In this document: piece after piece, positions 50,650-58,639 of the stretch | How positions within the stretch are numbered: the first letter of the stretch is position 1 | Layout: the number at the start of each line of letters is the position of its first letter | From: Desulforamulus ruminis DSM 2154 | GTDB lineage: Bacteria; Bacillota; Desulfotomaculia; Desulfotomaculales; Desulfotomaculaceae | Length of the DNA: 64,000 nucleotides | Assembly: GCF_000215085.1 (NCBI RefSeq) | Contig: NC_015589.1 | Coordinates: forward strand, 2,616,120-2,680,119 | Direction of reading: 5' to 3' | Translations under genes and position numbers: made by a program | The notes under the pieces: generated by a model | Seen by the model: the letters and a program-made list of their open reading frames with translations, nothing else | What the model was told of the DNA's origin: nothing | Database searches by the model: none

Positions 50650-50680
50650 AGGAACCGCCGGCTTTTTGCCGGCGGTTCCT
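50650..50680. terminator. Hairpin between the 43-residue gene and the nitroreductase gene
   Basis: Very stable stem AGGAACCGCCGGC/GCCGGCGGTTCCT with a T5 loop, followed in the plus direction by GGTTTTATAG. It serves the plus-strand small gene and may also block convergent transcription. Confidence 0.75.
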
Positions 50681-50684
50681 GGTT

Positions 50685-51467
50685 TTATAGGGTAAAAATG
50701 CCCACCGCCTGTTCTCCAGGATACTCCCAGTTCCCCGATACCCCGGCAGCCCTGGCCCCCAGTTCCAGGTGCAGCATGGCAATACCGCAATCCAGCCTTT
50801 TGGAGATCTGATAGGTATCCTCCATGGAATCCAGCAAAAGGGTAATTTGTTCCGGCTCCACCTTAAACCGCCAGGGCTGGCGGTTTACCGCCGAGGGCGC
50901 CAGACGGGCCGCTTCCAGGGCGGTCTTTATCCACCGGGGCCAGTGAACCTCTGCCAGTCCTTCGGTCATTTCCGCCAGCGCTTTTCTCTTTTTTCCCTTT
51001 ACCATCCCGCTCATTACCTTTTCCCCCAGGGAGTAATCCTCCCGCGAGTAACCCACAGGAGTAACGGCCAGCACTTTCTCTCCGCAAGCCAATGAAAGAT
51101 GTTCCGCCAGTACATCCGGTTTAAAAAACCCTCCTACCCAGCAGGTGGACAAGCCCAGTCCGGTGGCCTCCAGTATGACTCCTTCCCCCAGATAGCCCAC
51201 TTTTTCCTGAAAATAGGGATATCCGGTATTGCCGATAAAGGCAATATAAGCGGGAGCCCCTTTAATTTTGCCATAGGAGCCGAGAATTCCTTTAAAGATT
51301 TCATCTGCAGGTTTCAGGACCATTGCCGCCCTGGCCTCGGGAAACCGGAATTCCTGGCAAAGTCTTTGCAAATTTTTAATTAACGGGTCCGGTATTTCCC
51401 TGTTTTGAAAGGCTCGCCTGGAGCGCCTGAATGTTATCGCCTCATACCATTGATCCTTTGGATACAT
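50685..51467 (-). CDS. Nitroreductase family flavoprotein (TM1586-like double-domain type)
   Basis: A 260-residue protein of the large FMN-binding nitroreductase group in which one chain holds two half-sites. FRRSRRAFQNREIPD at the start and AARLAPSAVNRQPWRF in the second half are the two nucleotide/FMN-binding motifs. ILEATGLGLSTCWVGGFF is the family motif of the central helix. It probably reduces quinones, nitro compounds or flavins with NAD(P)H. ATG 51467 follows GAGGTGAT; the frame opens at GTG 51476. It is not obviously part of the flotillin operon. Confidence 0.9.
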   Translation of the reverse strand: MYPKDQWYEAITFRRSRRAFQNREIPDPLIKNLQRLCQEFRFPEARAAMVLKPADEIFKGILGSYGKIKGAPAYIAFIGNTGYPYFQEKVGYLGEGVILEATGLGLSTCWVGGFFKPDVLAEHLSLACGEKVLAVTPVGYSREDYSLGEKVMSGMVKGKKRKALAEMTEGLAEVHWPRWIKTALEAARLAPSAVNRQPWRFKVEPEQITLLLDSMEDTYQISKRLDCGIAMLHLELGARAAGVSGNWEYPGEQAVGIFTL

Positions 51468-51519
51468 CAAGATCACCTCAAAATGCCTGTTATCCGCCAG
51501 TCATTTGGAGCGGATGCTT

Positions 51520-53025
51520 TTATGCCGTCCTTGTATCTTCCAATTGCTTTTCGGCAGAAATCACGGTCTCCCGGGTTAGTTTTTTGACCAAATCTTCTAA
51601 GTCAATACCCGATACATTTTTTAACATCTCCGGAGTGGTGGCCATAAGAGAGGTTACATAATTGCTTAACCTTGCAGCCCCCTCTCCGCTGCCTGTATCT
51701 ACAACCGTCAGCTTATCAATGGCGCTTAAGGGCGCCGCAACTTTTCCGGCCAGCTCCGGCAGCATCTTAACGATAATGTCCAGTACCGCCGCCTGGCCGA
51801 ATTTTTCAAAAGCCTCCGCCAGTTTTTCCTTGGCCTCGGCTTCAGCCAGACCCTTGAGTCTCACCACTTCTGCTTCCGCTGTTCCTTTGGCTCGTTCCGC
51901 ATCGGCAATGGCCAGTCCTTCCAGACGTTTCTGTTCGGCACTGGCCTTGGCCTCGGCCTCAATCTTATATTTGAGCGCATCGGCTTCCCGCATTTTTTTG
52001 GCTTTATCGGCCTCGGCAGACTGTTCTACCGCATACCGGTCGGCATCCGCCTTTTTCTTTACCTCGGCGTCATATTGCTTCTCACGGCGTAGTATTTCCT
52101 TTTCTTCCAGTTCTATCTCTTTTTCCTTTTTCACAATGGCAATCTTCATTTGTTCTTCGGTAACCCGCTGCTGAGAACGTGCCTCCTGAATATTATAAGC
52201 CTGATCGGCTTCCGCTTTAACCGTATCCTGCTCTTTTTTGAAAGAAGCCACCTTGAGTTCTTTTTCTTTGGAGGCTTCGGCAATATTTGTATCCCTGAGC
52301 AATTCGGCTTTTTGACCTTCTTCGTCCGCCTTGGCCTTCTGTATCCGGGCATCCCGGATGGCCTCCGCTTCCGCCACCTCGGCGTCCCGCTTAACCGCAG
52401 CAATTCTCGGTTTTCCCAGGGCCTCCAGGTAGCCGTTTTTATCCCGGATATCTTTAATAGTAAAGGATACAATTTGCAAACCCATTTTTTTCAAATCCTT
52501 CGCCGCCACGCCTTGTACCTCCTGGGCGAATTTATCCCGGTTGCGGTATACTTCTTCTACGGTCATGGTACCTAAAATTGCCCGCAAATGCCCTTCCAGA
52601 ACTTCCTGGGCCTCTTGTTTTAAGTCCTCCGTAGACTTACCCATAAATTGTTCCGCTGCTGTAGCCACATCTTCCACCGAACCGCCGATCTTAATAATGG
52701 CCACCCCATCCGCCATCACCGGCACGCCCTGCTCGGTATAAACCTCCGGTGTGGTTACATCCAGCTTATGGGACAATAGTGAAATAAACTCTCCTTGCTG
52801 AAAAATAGGCAGTATGAAAGCCCCGCCACCCCGAACAATTTTAATTTTGCGTCCTGATTCGTCGGTATGTACATTTTTTATCCCCAGGAAAGAACCGGTA
52901 ACAATCATCGCTTCATCGGGTCCCACCGTCTTATACCTAGCCCAAAAAGCCAATCCAAGGACAATAATGACGCTTAAAACCAGCAACGGAATGAAAATCA
53001 TCCCCCATGCCAAACCTCCCAGCAT
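51520..53025 (-). CDS. floT: Flotillin (FloT/YuaG family)
   Basis: A 501-residue membrane scaffold protein. The N-terminal hydrophobic segment (residues 9-28) and SPFH/PHB domain (about 30-200, with TVGPDEAMIVTGSFLG and VMADGVAIIKIGGSVEDVAT) are followed by a long Glu/Ala-rich coiled coil (200-420). A conserved C-terminal part (LPELAGKVAAPLSAIDKLTV) ends the protein. Flotillins organise membrane microdomains together with NfeD-type partners. It follows the NfeD gene by 15 bases. Length and order match the B. subtilis yuaF-yuaG pair. Confidence 0.95.
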   Translation of the reverse strand: MLGGLAWGMIFIPLLVLSVIIVLGLAFWARYKTVGPDEAMIVTGSFLGIKNVHTDESGRKIKIVRGGGAFILPIFQQGEFISLLSHKLDVTTPEVYTEQGVPVMADGVAIIKIGGSVEDVATAAEQFMGKSTEDLKQEAQEVLEGHLRAILGTMTVEEVYRNRDKFAQEVQGVAAKDLKKMGLQIVSFTIKDIRDKNGYLEALGKPRIAAVKRDAEVAEAEAIRDARIQKAKADEEGQKAELLRDTNIAEASKEKELKVASFKKEQDTVKAEADQAYNIQEARSQQRVTEEQMKIAIVKKEKEIELEEKEILRREKQYDAEVKKKADADRYAVEQSAEADKAKKMREADALKYKIEAEAKASAEQKRLEGLAIADAERAKGTAEAEVVRLKGLAEAEAKEKLAEAFEKFGQAAVLDIIVKMLPELAGKVAAPLSAIDKLTVVDTGSGEGAARLSNYVTSLMATTPEMLKNVSGIDLEDLVKKLTRETVISAEKQLEDTRTA

Positions 53026-53040
53026 AACCTCTCCCCCTTG

Positions 53041-53571
53041 TTATTCATCTTCATATTGGAAAACATAGACAGTACTGTCTCTAGCTTCTATAACCACTAC
53101 TTTGGCTCCGGCGGGAATTTCTTCTTCATCCAGACTGGCGGCAATCTGATTGGTATTGCCGGCTCCCACTTTTATCAGCACCTCTCCATAGCCTGCCTCC
53201 GGAATGGAAATCGTTACTTCACCGATTTTACCCACCAGATCCTGCATTGAAAAACCGGTGGAATTTTCGCTGTTTTTCATCGGCCTAACATAAGAAAAAT
53301 AAACCAGCAGGGAAATCACTGCCGAGGCCATGAGAGAAAGCAGCAGGATCGGGAAGGCTTCCAAGTTTGTAGACTGATCGAGCATAATTCCGGTTCCGCC
53401 CAAGACAGTAATTCCGCCGACTAAAACCACCGGCTGGAAAAGATCAAGGCCGTCCATGGACAGGACTTCAAAAAAACCGTCCAGCAGGTCGCCCAGAATG
53501 TCTCCAAAAACAATGGTAATCACTGCAAAAAGCACCCCGCCCATTAGACAAATCCAATAAAAAGTCAGCAT
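53041..53571 (-). CDS. NfeD family membrane protein (YuaF-like)
   Basis: A 176-residue protein with three or four membrane helices (TFYWICLMGGVLFAVITIVF, LFQPVVLVGGITVLGGTGIM, FPILLLSLMASAVISLLVYF). A C-terminal OB-fold NfeD domain follows (DLVGKIGEVTISIPEAGYGE, IPAGAKVVVIEARDSTVYV). NfeD1b proteins pair with flotillins. ATG 53571 has GGGAGAGGG just upstream; the frame extends seven codons more. It is the middle gene of the PspA-NfeD-flotillin operon. Confidence 0.93.
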   Translation of the reverse strand: MLTFYWICLMGGVLFAVITIVFGDILGDLLDGFFEVLSMDGLDLFQPVVLVGGITVLGGTGIMLDQSTNLEAFPILLLSLMASAVISLLVYFSYVRPMKNSENSTGFSMQDLVGKIGEVTISIPEAGYGEVLIKVGAGNTNQIAASLDEEEIPAGAKVVVIEARDSTVYVFQYEDE

Positions 53572-53626
53572 CCCTCTCCCTCCCCGGAACACTTTCCGGC
53601 CGGTGAACTATCCGGGTAATGAAACA

Positions 53627-54307
53627 TTATTCTTTCTTCGTTAGCAGACTTTCTTTCAGGCTGGCCAATTCCTGATCGATATCATCATCGCCCAGAGCCT
53701 TCAGTTCTTCATCCAGGCTTTTTTCAGCACCGGAAAATTCTGCGGCCACCTGTGCCTCTGCTTCCATCCGCAAGACTTTATCCTCCATCCGCTCAAAGTC
53801 CCGCCGGGCGCTTTCTTGACCAAAACTACCAATAACCCCGTAGATCTCTTTTTGTGCTTTGGCTGACTGTGCTCTGGCTGCCAGAACTTCCCGTTTGACA
53901 CGCAGTTTCTCATATTCACTCTTCATTTCCTTCAACTGGGACTTGAGTAATTCGGCCGTGGACTGGTTGTTTTCATACTGCCGCCGATAGTTCTCGGCCT
54001 TGACTTTGTTCACTTTTTTGTCTTCCAGGGCTTTACGGGCCAGATCTTCACGTTCTTTTTGCAAGGCTTCTACTGCCTGATCCCCTCGTTTTTCAACCAG
54101 GTTCAGGGCCTCCTCCATCTGCGCCTTGAACTTCCTGGCAACCGCCAACTGCCGTGCCACGGCAGCCTCGGCATCGGTAATGTCTTCCGCCATGTCCCTC
54201 AGATATTGATCCAACATTTTTTCCGGGTCCTCTGCTTTATCCAGCAGGGAATTGATATTGGCCCTGATATTATCGCTGATCCTCTTAAATAAACTCACAA
54301 TAAACAA
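53627..54307 (-). CDS. pspA: PspA/IM30 (Vipp1) family membrane-stress protein
   Basis: A 226-residue coiled-coil protein. An amphipathic N-terminal helix (SLFKRISDNIRANINSLLDK) binds membranes. Long helices follow (EDPEKMLDQYLRDMAEDITD, AAVARQLAVARKFKAQMEEA) as in the ESCRT-III-like PspA fold. It polymerises on damaged membranes. The start is TTG 54307, four bases after GGAG; a GTG at 54298 is an alternative. It is the first gene of an operon with NfeD and flotillin, a fixed association seen in several Firmicutes. Confidence 0.95.
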   Translation of the reverse strand: MFIVSLFKRISDNIRANINSLLDKAEDPEKMLDQYLRDMAEDITDAEAAVARQLAVARKFKAQMEEALNLVEKRGDQAVEALQKEREDLARKALEDKKVNKVKAENYRRQYENNQSTAELLKSQLKEMKSEYEKLRVKREVLAARAQSAKAQKEIYGVIGSFGQESARRDFERMEDKVLRMEAEAQVAAEFSGAEKSLDEELKALGDDDIDQELASLKESLLTKKE

Positions 54308-54466
54308 GCAACTCCTTTCTAATCATATTTAAAATTATTCTTTATATATAAAATACCTTATCCTACAAATAACAACAATATATTTTTCACTAATTAAATC
54401 TATATTTAATAATATTTATAAAAGAAGGTTAAATTACCCTTATTGCACTTAATATACGTAAAGTTT

Positions 54467-54513
54467 AAAAAGACCTCCGGGGCCACTATAGAAGTGACTC
54501 TGGAGGTCTTTTG
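54467..54513 (-). terminator. Intrinsic terminator of the 54523 MFS gene
   Basis: AAAAGACCTCCAGA... pairs with ...CCCCGGAGGTCTTTT, with a second small helix (AGTCACTTC/GTGGC) inside, followed by TTTTTAAAC on the minus strand. It lies ten bases after the stop codon. Confidence 0.8.
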
Positions 54514-54522
54514 AGATTCCTG

Positions 54523-55701
54523 TTAACCGTCCCACTGCTTTTCCCTGTAATATGCTTTGGCGTCCTTTAGATAAAACAAGGTTAAGGGAATCAAGATAAT
54601 TACGGCACAGGTCAAATACATGTAGGATAGTCCTACTTTTTCAGATAATATACCCAGCAAAATGGAACCCAAACCAATCCCCAGGTCAAAGGCGCTAAAA
54701 AGAGTCCCATTGGCCGCACCCCGCCGGAAAGGCTCTACCCGGTTAATGGCCATGGCCATGGCCGTGGGATGAACGATGCCAAAGCCAATGCCCATGGCCA
54801 CCGCCGAGGCTGAAAACAGCCACTCTCCCCGGGCCGCAAAGAGTAGCACAAAGGCCAGGGCAATGGCCACAAAGCCTGCGGCCATGATGGGCAGAGGGCC
54901 CTTCCGGTCAAAGGTTTTCCCGGCATAGGGCCTTACCAGCAAAAGCGTCAGAGCATAAATTAAAAAATAAATACCGGGATTGCCTACACCAATTTTCTTG
55001 CCCAGAAGGGTGATGAAGGATACAATCCCGCCGTAAACCACAGCGGTAAAAAACATGATCCAGGAAAGGGAGTATACCTTGGGTTCAAAAAAATCGCTAA
55101 AGGAAAGCTTGCTGCGGATCTTCCCCTTAACTTCATGCCGGTAGGCGATGCCCTGGGAGGCTAGCAGCCCGGCCACTGCGATGATAAACCCGGCGATAAA
55201 CAGCATGGAGAAACTAGTCCTGTCCAGAATGAGCAGGCCCGCACTGGGTCCCAAGGCCATGGCCAGGGTATTGGATAACCCGTAATAGCCCAATCCCTCT
55301 CCTCTTCTGGCGGGAGGCACAACATCCGCAGCCACGGTGCCCGCTCCGGTGGTGGTAAAGCCCCAGGAAAGACCGTGCAGCACTCTTAAAAGGAACAATA
55401 AAGTTAAACTGGTGACAAAATAATAGGCGCCCATGGCCAGGGAAAAGGCCACCAGGGAGAAAAAGAGTATTTTTCTCCTGCCAACGGCATCCAGAAGGAA
55501 CCCGGACAGCGGGCGAACCAAAACGGCCGTTAGGGACAGCACGCCGATGATATACCCTACATTACTCTCATCGCCTCCCAGCATATCGGTTACAAAAACC
55601 GGCAGTGTGGGCAATAAAAAATAGAAGCTGGTAAATACCATTAAATTGGTCAGGCAAATTAAAACAAAATCCTTTGTCCAAAGAGGGGCCTTTTGCTCCA
55701 T
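54523..55701 (-). CDS. MFS transporter, drug/metabolite exporter type
   Basis: A 392-residue permease with twelve predicted helices. The MFS loop 2-3 motif is GFLLDAVGRRKILFF, and the matching position in the second half is AGKTFDRKGPLPIM. GLSWGFTTTGAGTVAADVVP with PARRGEGLGYYG is typical of the YfmO/AraJ-like exporters. The substrate is unknown. ATG 55701 follows AAGGTG; the frame extends 13 codons upstream. The IS110-type element lies directly upstream, so its promoter region may have been disturbed. Confidence 0.9.
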   Translation of the reverse strand: MEQKAPLWTKDFVLICLTNLMVFTSFYFLLPTLPVFVTDMLGGDESNVGYIIGVLSLTAVLVRPLSGFLLDAVGRRKILFFSLVAFSLAMGAYYFVTSLTLLFLLRVLHGLSWGFTTTGAGTVAADVVPPARRGEGLGYYGLSNTLAMALGPSAGLLILDRTSFSMLFIAGFIIAVAGLLASQGIAYRHEVKGKIRSKLSFSDFFEPKVYSLSWIMFFTAVVYGGIVSFITLLGKKIGVGNPGIYFLIYALTLLLVRPYAGKTFDRKGPLPIMAAGFVAIALAFVLLFAARGEWLFSASAVAMGIGFGIVHPTAMAMAINRVEPFRRGAANGTLFSAFDLGIGLGSILLGILSEKVGLSYMYLTCAVIILIPLTLFYLKDAKAYYREKQWDG

Positions 55702-55777
55702 CTTTACACCTTGTATAATGGAGTCCGGAAAGGGCTCCATTACCTTTCTCCCGATTATGGGTTAAAATGTTGTCTGC

Positions 55778-55900
55778 GCTGTGGATTGGTTTGATCACCT
55801 ACAGCGGTACGGCCGACTGGTTATACCTTAGAGGCTACAACCACAGCTTCATGCTCATTTGTTTATCGGTTGGATAGCGCATTGGACGCTTCATATCGGA
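55778..55900 (+). ncRNA. Candidate IS110 bridge RNA region
   Basis: The non-coding segment before the transposase has complementary blocks GCTGTGG (55778-55784) and CCACAGC (55841-55847), with further short stems inside and after. In IS110-group elements such as IS621 this region yields a structured RNA that directs the recombinase to target and donor DNA. This is inference from position and folding potential only. Confidence 0.35.
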
Positions 55901-55952
55901 CAAGGATACATTCAGCATGAAGTGCGTGGACACACAGCGCCAAAATCAATCA

Positions 55953-57144
55953 ATGGGAGATGATTCTTTGATCTACGTGGGTATCGATGTAGCGTCCCGG
56001 AAACACGACTGCTGCATCCTGAATCGCGATGGCTCCGCCCTCTTTGAAAACTTCACCTTTACCAATGACCGCAACGGTTTTGAGACGCTGATAAGCAACA
56101 TCGTTTCCTTAAAATCGGCTTCCGGATCTCTAAACGTAAAAATAGGGCTGGAATCCACCGGCCATTTCAGCACGAATCTCACAAACTTTCTCATTGGACA
56201 GGGGTTTGAAGTCACTACCTTCAATCCCCTCCATGTCAATCTATACCGTAAGGCACAGACTCTGAGAAAAACCAAGACCGACAAGTCGGATGCAAGATTC
56301 CTGGCTGCCATGCTCTTCTCCGATGACACCAAGCCCTATTCTCCCGCATCATATCATATCTCCGAGCTGAAAGCACTAACCCGGCACCGGTTTCGTCTGC
56401 TTTCTATACGCTCTAAACTGAAAACGTCCTATAACCGGCAGCTTACGATCCTCTTTCCGGCTTCATACGGCCGTCTGGTCCATCCATCAGAATTCTTGTC
56501 TTGCCCTCCTCAGCCAGTTCCCCTCCGCTCAGGCCATCGCCCAATGTCATTTGACTCGCCTTACGAGCCTCCTTGCAGAAGCCTCACAAGGAAGGTATGG
56601 CAGAGAGAAGGCGATCCAGATTCGTGAGCTTGCCAAGGTTTCTATCGGTTCCTGCTCTCCTGCGCTCAGCTTCGAGCTGGTCCAGACGATTCAAACCGTC
56701 CGTTTTCTCCAGACTCAGATCTCTGCCATCGATGCCCGTATCAGGGAGGTTATGGTGGCGCTTGATTCTCCCATTCTCACGGTACCGGGCATATCTTATA
56801 CCCTTGGAGCCATCATCCTGGCCGAGGTCGGCGACATTACTCGCTTTGCCACTCCGGCTAAGCTCCTTGCTTTTGCCGGTCTGGACCCTTCTACTTATCA
56901 GTCCGGTAAGTTCTCCGCCAATTCCACTCCGATGGTCAAGCGCGGTTCCTCTTATCTCCGCTGGGCTTTAATAAACGCCGCTAGACTTATTGCCATGCGC
57001 GACCCCACCTTCAAGTCTTATATGGCGAAGAAAAAATCCGAGGGTAAGCATCAATTTGTCGCTTTGAGCCATGTCGGCAAAAAACTTGTTCGTGTGATCT
57101 TCAGTCTGCTTAAAAACAACTCCATTTTTATCCCTCAGGCCTAA
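55953..57144 (+). pseudogene. IS110-family transposase, frameshifted
   Basis: The N-terminal DEDD (RuvC-like) domain is intact: YVGIDVASRKHDCC, LESTGHF and KTDKSDARFLA. At about 56460 the frame is lost after TILFP. The following phase, +1 relative, continues as LHTAVWSIHQNSCLALLSQF then PSAQAIAQCHLTRLTSLLAE. It then covers the C-terminal domain with PILTVPGISYTLGAIILAEV and GSSYLRWALINAARL, where the catalytic Ser lies. One extra base (or two lost) at 56460 explains this. ATG 55953 or TTG 55968 would be the start. The element is probably inactive unless the frameshift is bypassed. Confidence 0.88.
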
Positions 57145-57298
57145 CCATTCCTTTCTCTTTTTGCTGCCGGATATCCCGACAGTTTGCTTAAGCATGCCTT
57201 TTTTCGCTACTACTTTTTTACTTCCTTCTCTTATTTTTCTCTTGACTTCATATAGTTGGTCTCTCTTTTCAGTTATCCTCCTGCCTTTGGCTCTTTGC

Positions 57299-58483
57299 TT
57301 AACTTCTTGCGAATCTTCTTAAGCCTTGCAAATATTTAGCCAGCCCAATGGCAACAGCCAGGCAAACCATGGTTCCCAGCATCACTCCCGGCCATTTCCA
57401 GTTGATCCAAAGGGGTCCCAGCAGGACGCCGCCCAATCCTCCGCCAAAATAAAACATTACCAAGTACAGGCTCGAGGCTCCGCAACGGGCTCCTTTGGCA
57501 TTCATGCTGACCCAGGAACTGGCCGCCGAGTGCCCTCCGAAAAAGCCAAAACAAAAGAGGGTCAGCCCAAGAATAAACAGGTAAATATTATTGCTGAAGG
57601 TCAGCAGCATCCCGGTCATGGAAATCAGAGTATTCAAGGCAATGGTTGCGGGGTTGCCCCAGCGGTTGGCTAAAGCTCCGGATAAAGTAGAGCTGACGGT
57701 TCCCGCCAGATAGGTCAAAAAAATCAAGCCGATGGCCCGGGTGGACAGAAAATAAGGAGGCCCTGCCAACAGGAAACTAGCATAATTATAAACCCCTACA
57801 AAACTAAACATCAAACAAAAACCCACTAAATAACAACCCACCAGTGCCGGATTTTTTAAGTGAGCCATCATATCTATCAGGCCGCTTCTTAAATTAAAGG
57901 GATGCGGCTGAAAATTCTTTGAAGGGGGCAAAAGGATCAATACCAGCATCCCTGCCACCAGATTGAATAAGCCAAAGGTCCAAAATACAGCCTGCCAGGA
58001 AAAATGATAGGCGATGGACCCGCTGATAATCCTCCCGGCCATCCCCCCGATGGAATTTCCGCTAATATAAAGGCCCATGGCCAAAGCCAGCCGCTTTTTG
58101 TCAATTTCCTCACCAATATAAGCCATGGCCACCGACTGCAGCCCTCCCAGCATCAATCCCTGGATGAACCGGGTAAGCAAAATAAAATGAAAATTTTGGG
58201 CAAAACCCGCAGCCAGGGTTGGCACACTGGCCCCGATCAACACCAGGGTCAACAGGTTTTTCCGCCCTACGGCATCCGAAAGGGGGCCATAATAAAATAG
58301 CGATAAGGCAATGGCCACCACCACCAGGGAAACGGAAAGGCTGGATACTGTAGGAGAAACTCCGAAATGTTCCGTAAAAGTCGGTAAAAGGGGCTGTATG
58401 GAATAAATGTCCGCAAAGGTTGCACAAGAGCAAACAAATAAGCCCACTAAAGCCCTGGTAAATTGACTGTCCCAATTTTTCAT
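57299..58483 (-). CDS. MFS transporter (YnfM/AraJ-like)
   Basis: A 394-residue permease with twelve predicted helices. Family features include FADIYSIQPLLPTFTEHFGV near the N-terminus (seen in YnfM-type transporters), the loop motif GPLSDAVGRKNLLTL and GLMLGGLQSVAMAYIGEEI. It is probably a proton-driven efflux system with unknown substrate. ATG 58483 follows GGGTGGGG; the frame extends 21 codons upstream. The stop lies at the right edge of the IS110 element. It is divergent from the ABC-F gene. Confidence 0.9.
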   Translation of the reverse strand: MKNWDSQFTRALVGLFVCSCATFADIYSIQPLLPTFTEHFGVSPTVSSLSVSLVVVAIALSLFYYGPLSDAVGRKNLLTLVLIGASVPTLAAGFAQNFHFILLTRFIQGLMLGGLQSVAMAYIGEEIDKKRLALAMGLYISGNSIGGMAGRIISGSIAYHFSWQAVFWTFGLFNLVAGMLVLILLPPSKNFQPHPFNLRSGLIDMMAHLKNPALVGCYLVGFCLMFSFVGVYNYASFLLAGPPYFLSTRAIGLIFLTYLAGTVSSTLSGALANRWGNPATIALNTLISMTGMLLTFSNNIYLFILGLTLFCFGFFGGHSAASSWVSMNAKGARCGASSLYLVMFYFGGGLGGVLLGPLWINWKWPGVMLGTMVCLAVAIGLAKYLQGLRRFARS

Positions 58484-58639
58484 TATTCCCCACCCTGTTG
58501 ATTTCTTGCAAAGAAACCGGGCCGGCGGCACCAGCCTCTTTGCCATTTTTTATTTTGTCCACGGAAGATATAAAGAAAAGTTCCGTTCTTGTTTTGACTT
58601 CTCCCATAGGGTAAACTGAGTAATTGGAGGAGTATAACA

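Larger units (their letters stand above)
55770..57290 (+). mobile_element. IS110-family insertion sequence
   Basis: Consists of a non-coding left part (about 55770-55950), a transposase gene broken by one frameshift, and a short right part. IS110 elements lack terminal inverted repeats, so the exact ends cannot be read here; the limits given are where the flanking MFS genes end. Codon use differs from the neighbours, with more CTC, TCC and CGC codons. The left part can fold (GCTGTGG 55778-55784 with CCACAGC 55841-55847) and is where IS110-group elements encode their bridge RNA. Confidence 0.7.

Noticed and set aside
51662-52174. Ser/Ala-rich plus-strand frame opposite flotillin
   Set aside because: The antisense of the Glu/Ala/Lys coiled coil naturally gives a Ser/Phe/Ala-rich frame without stops; it is not a gene.
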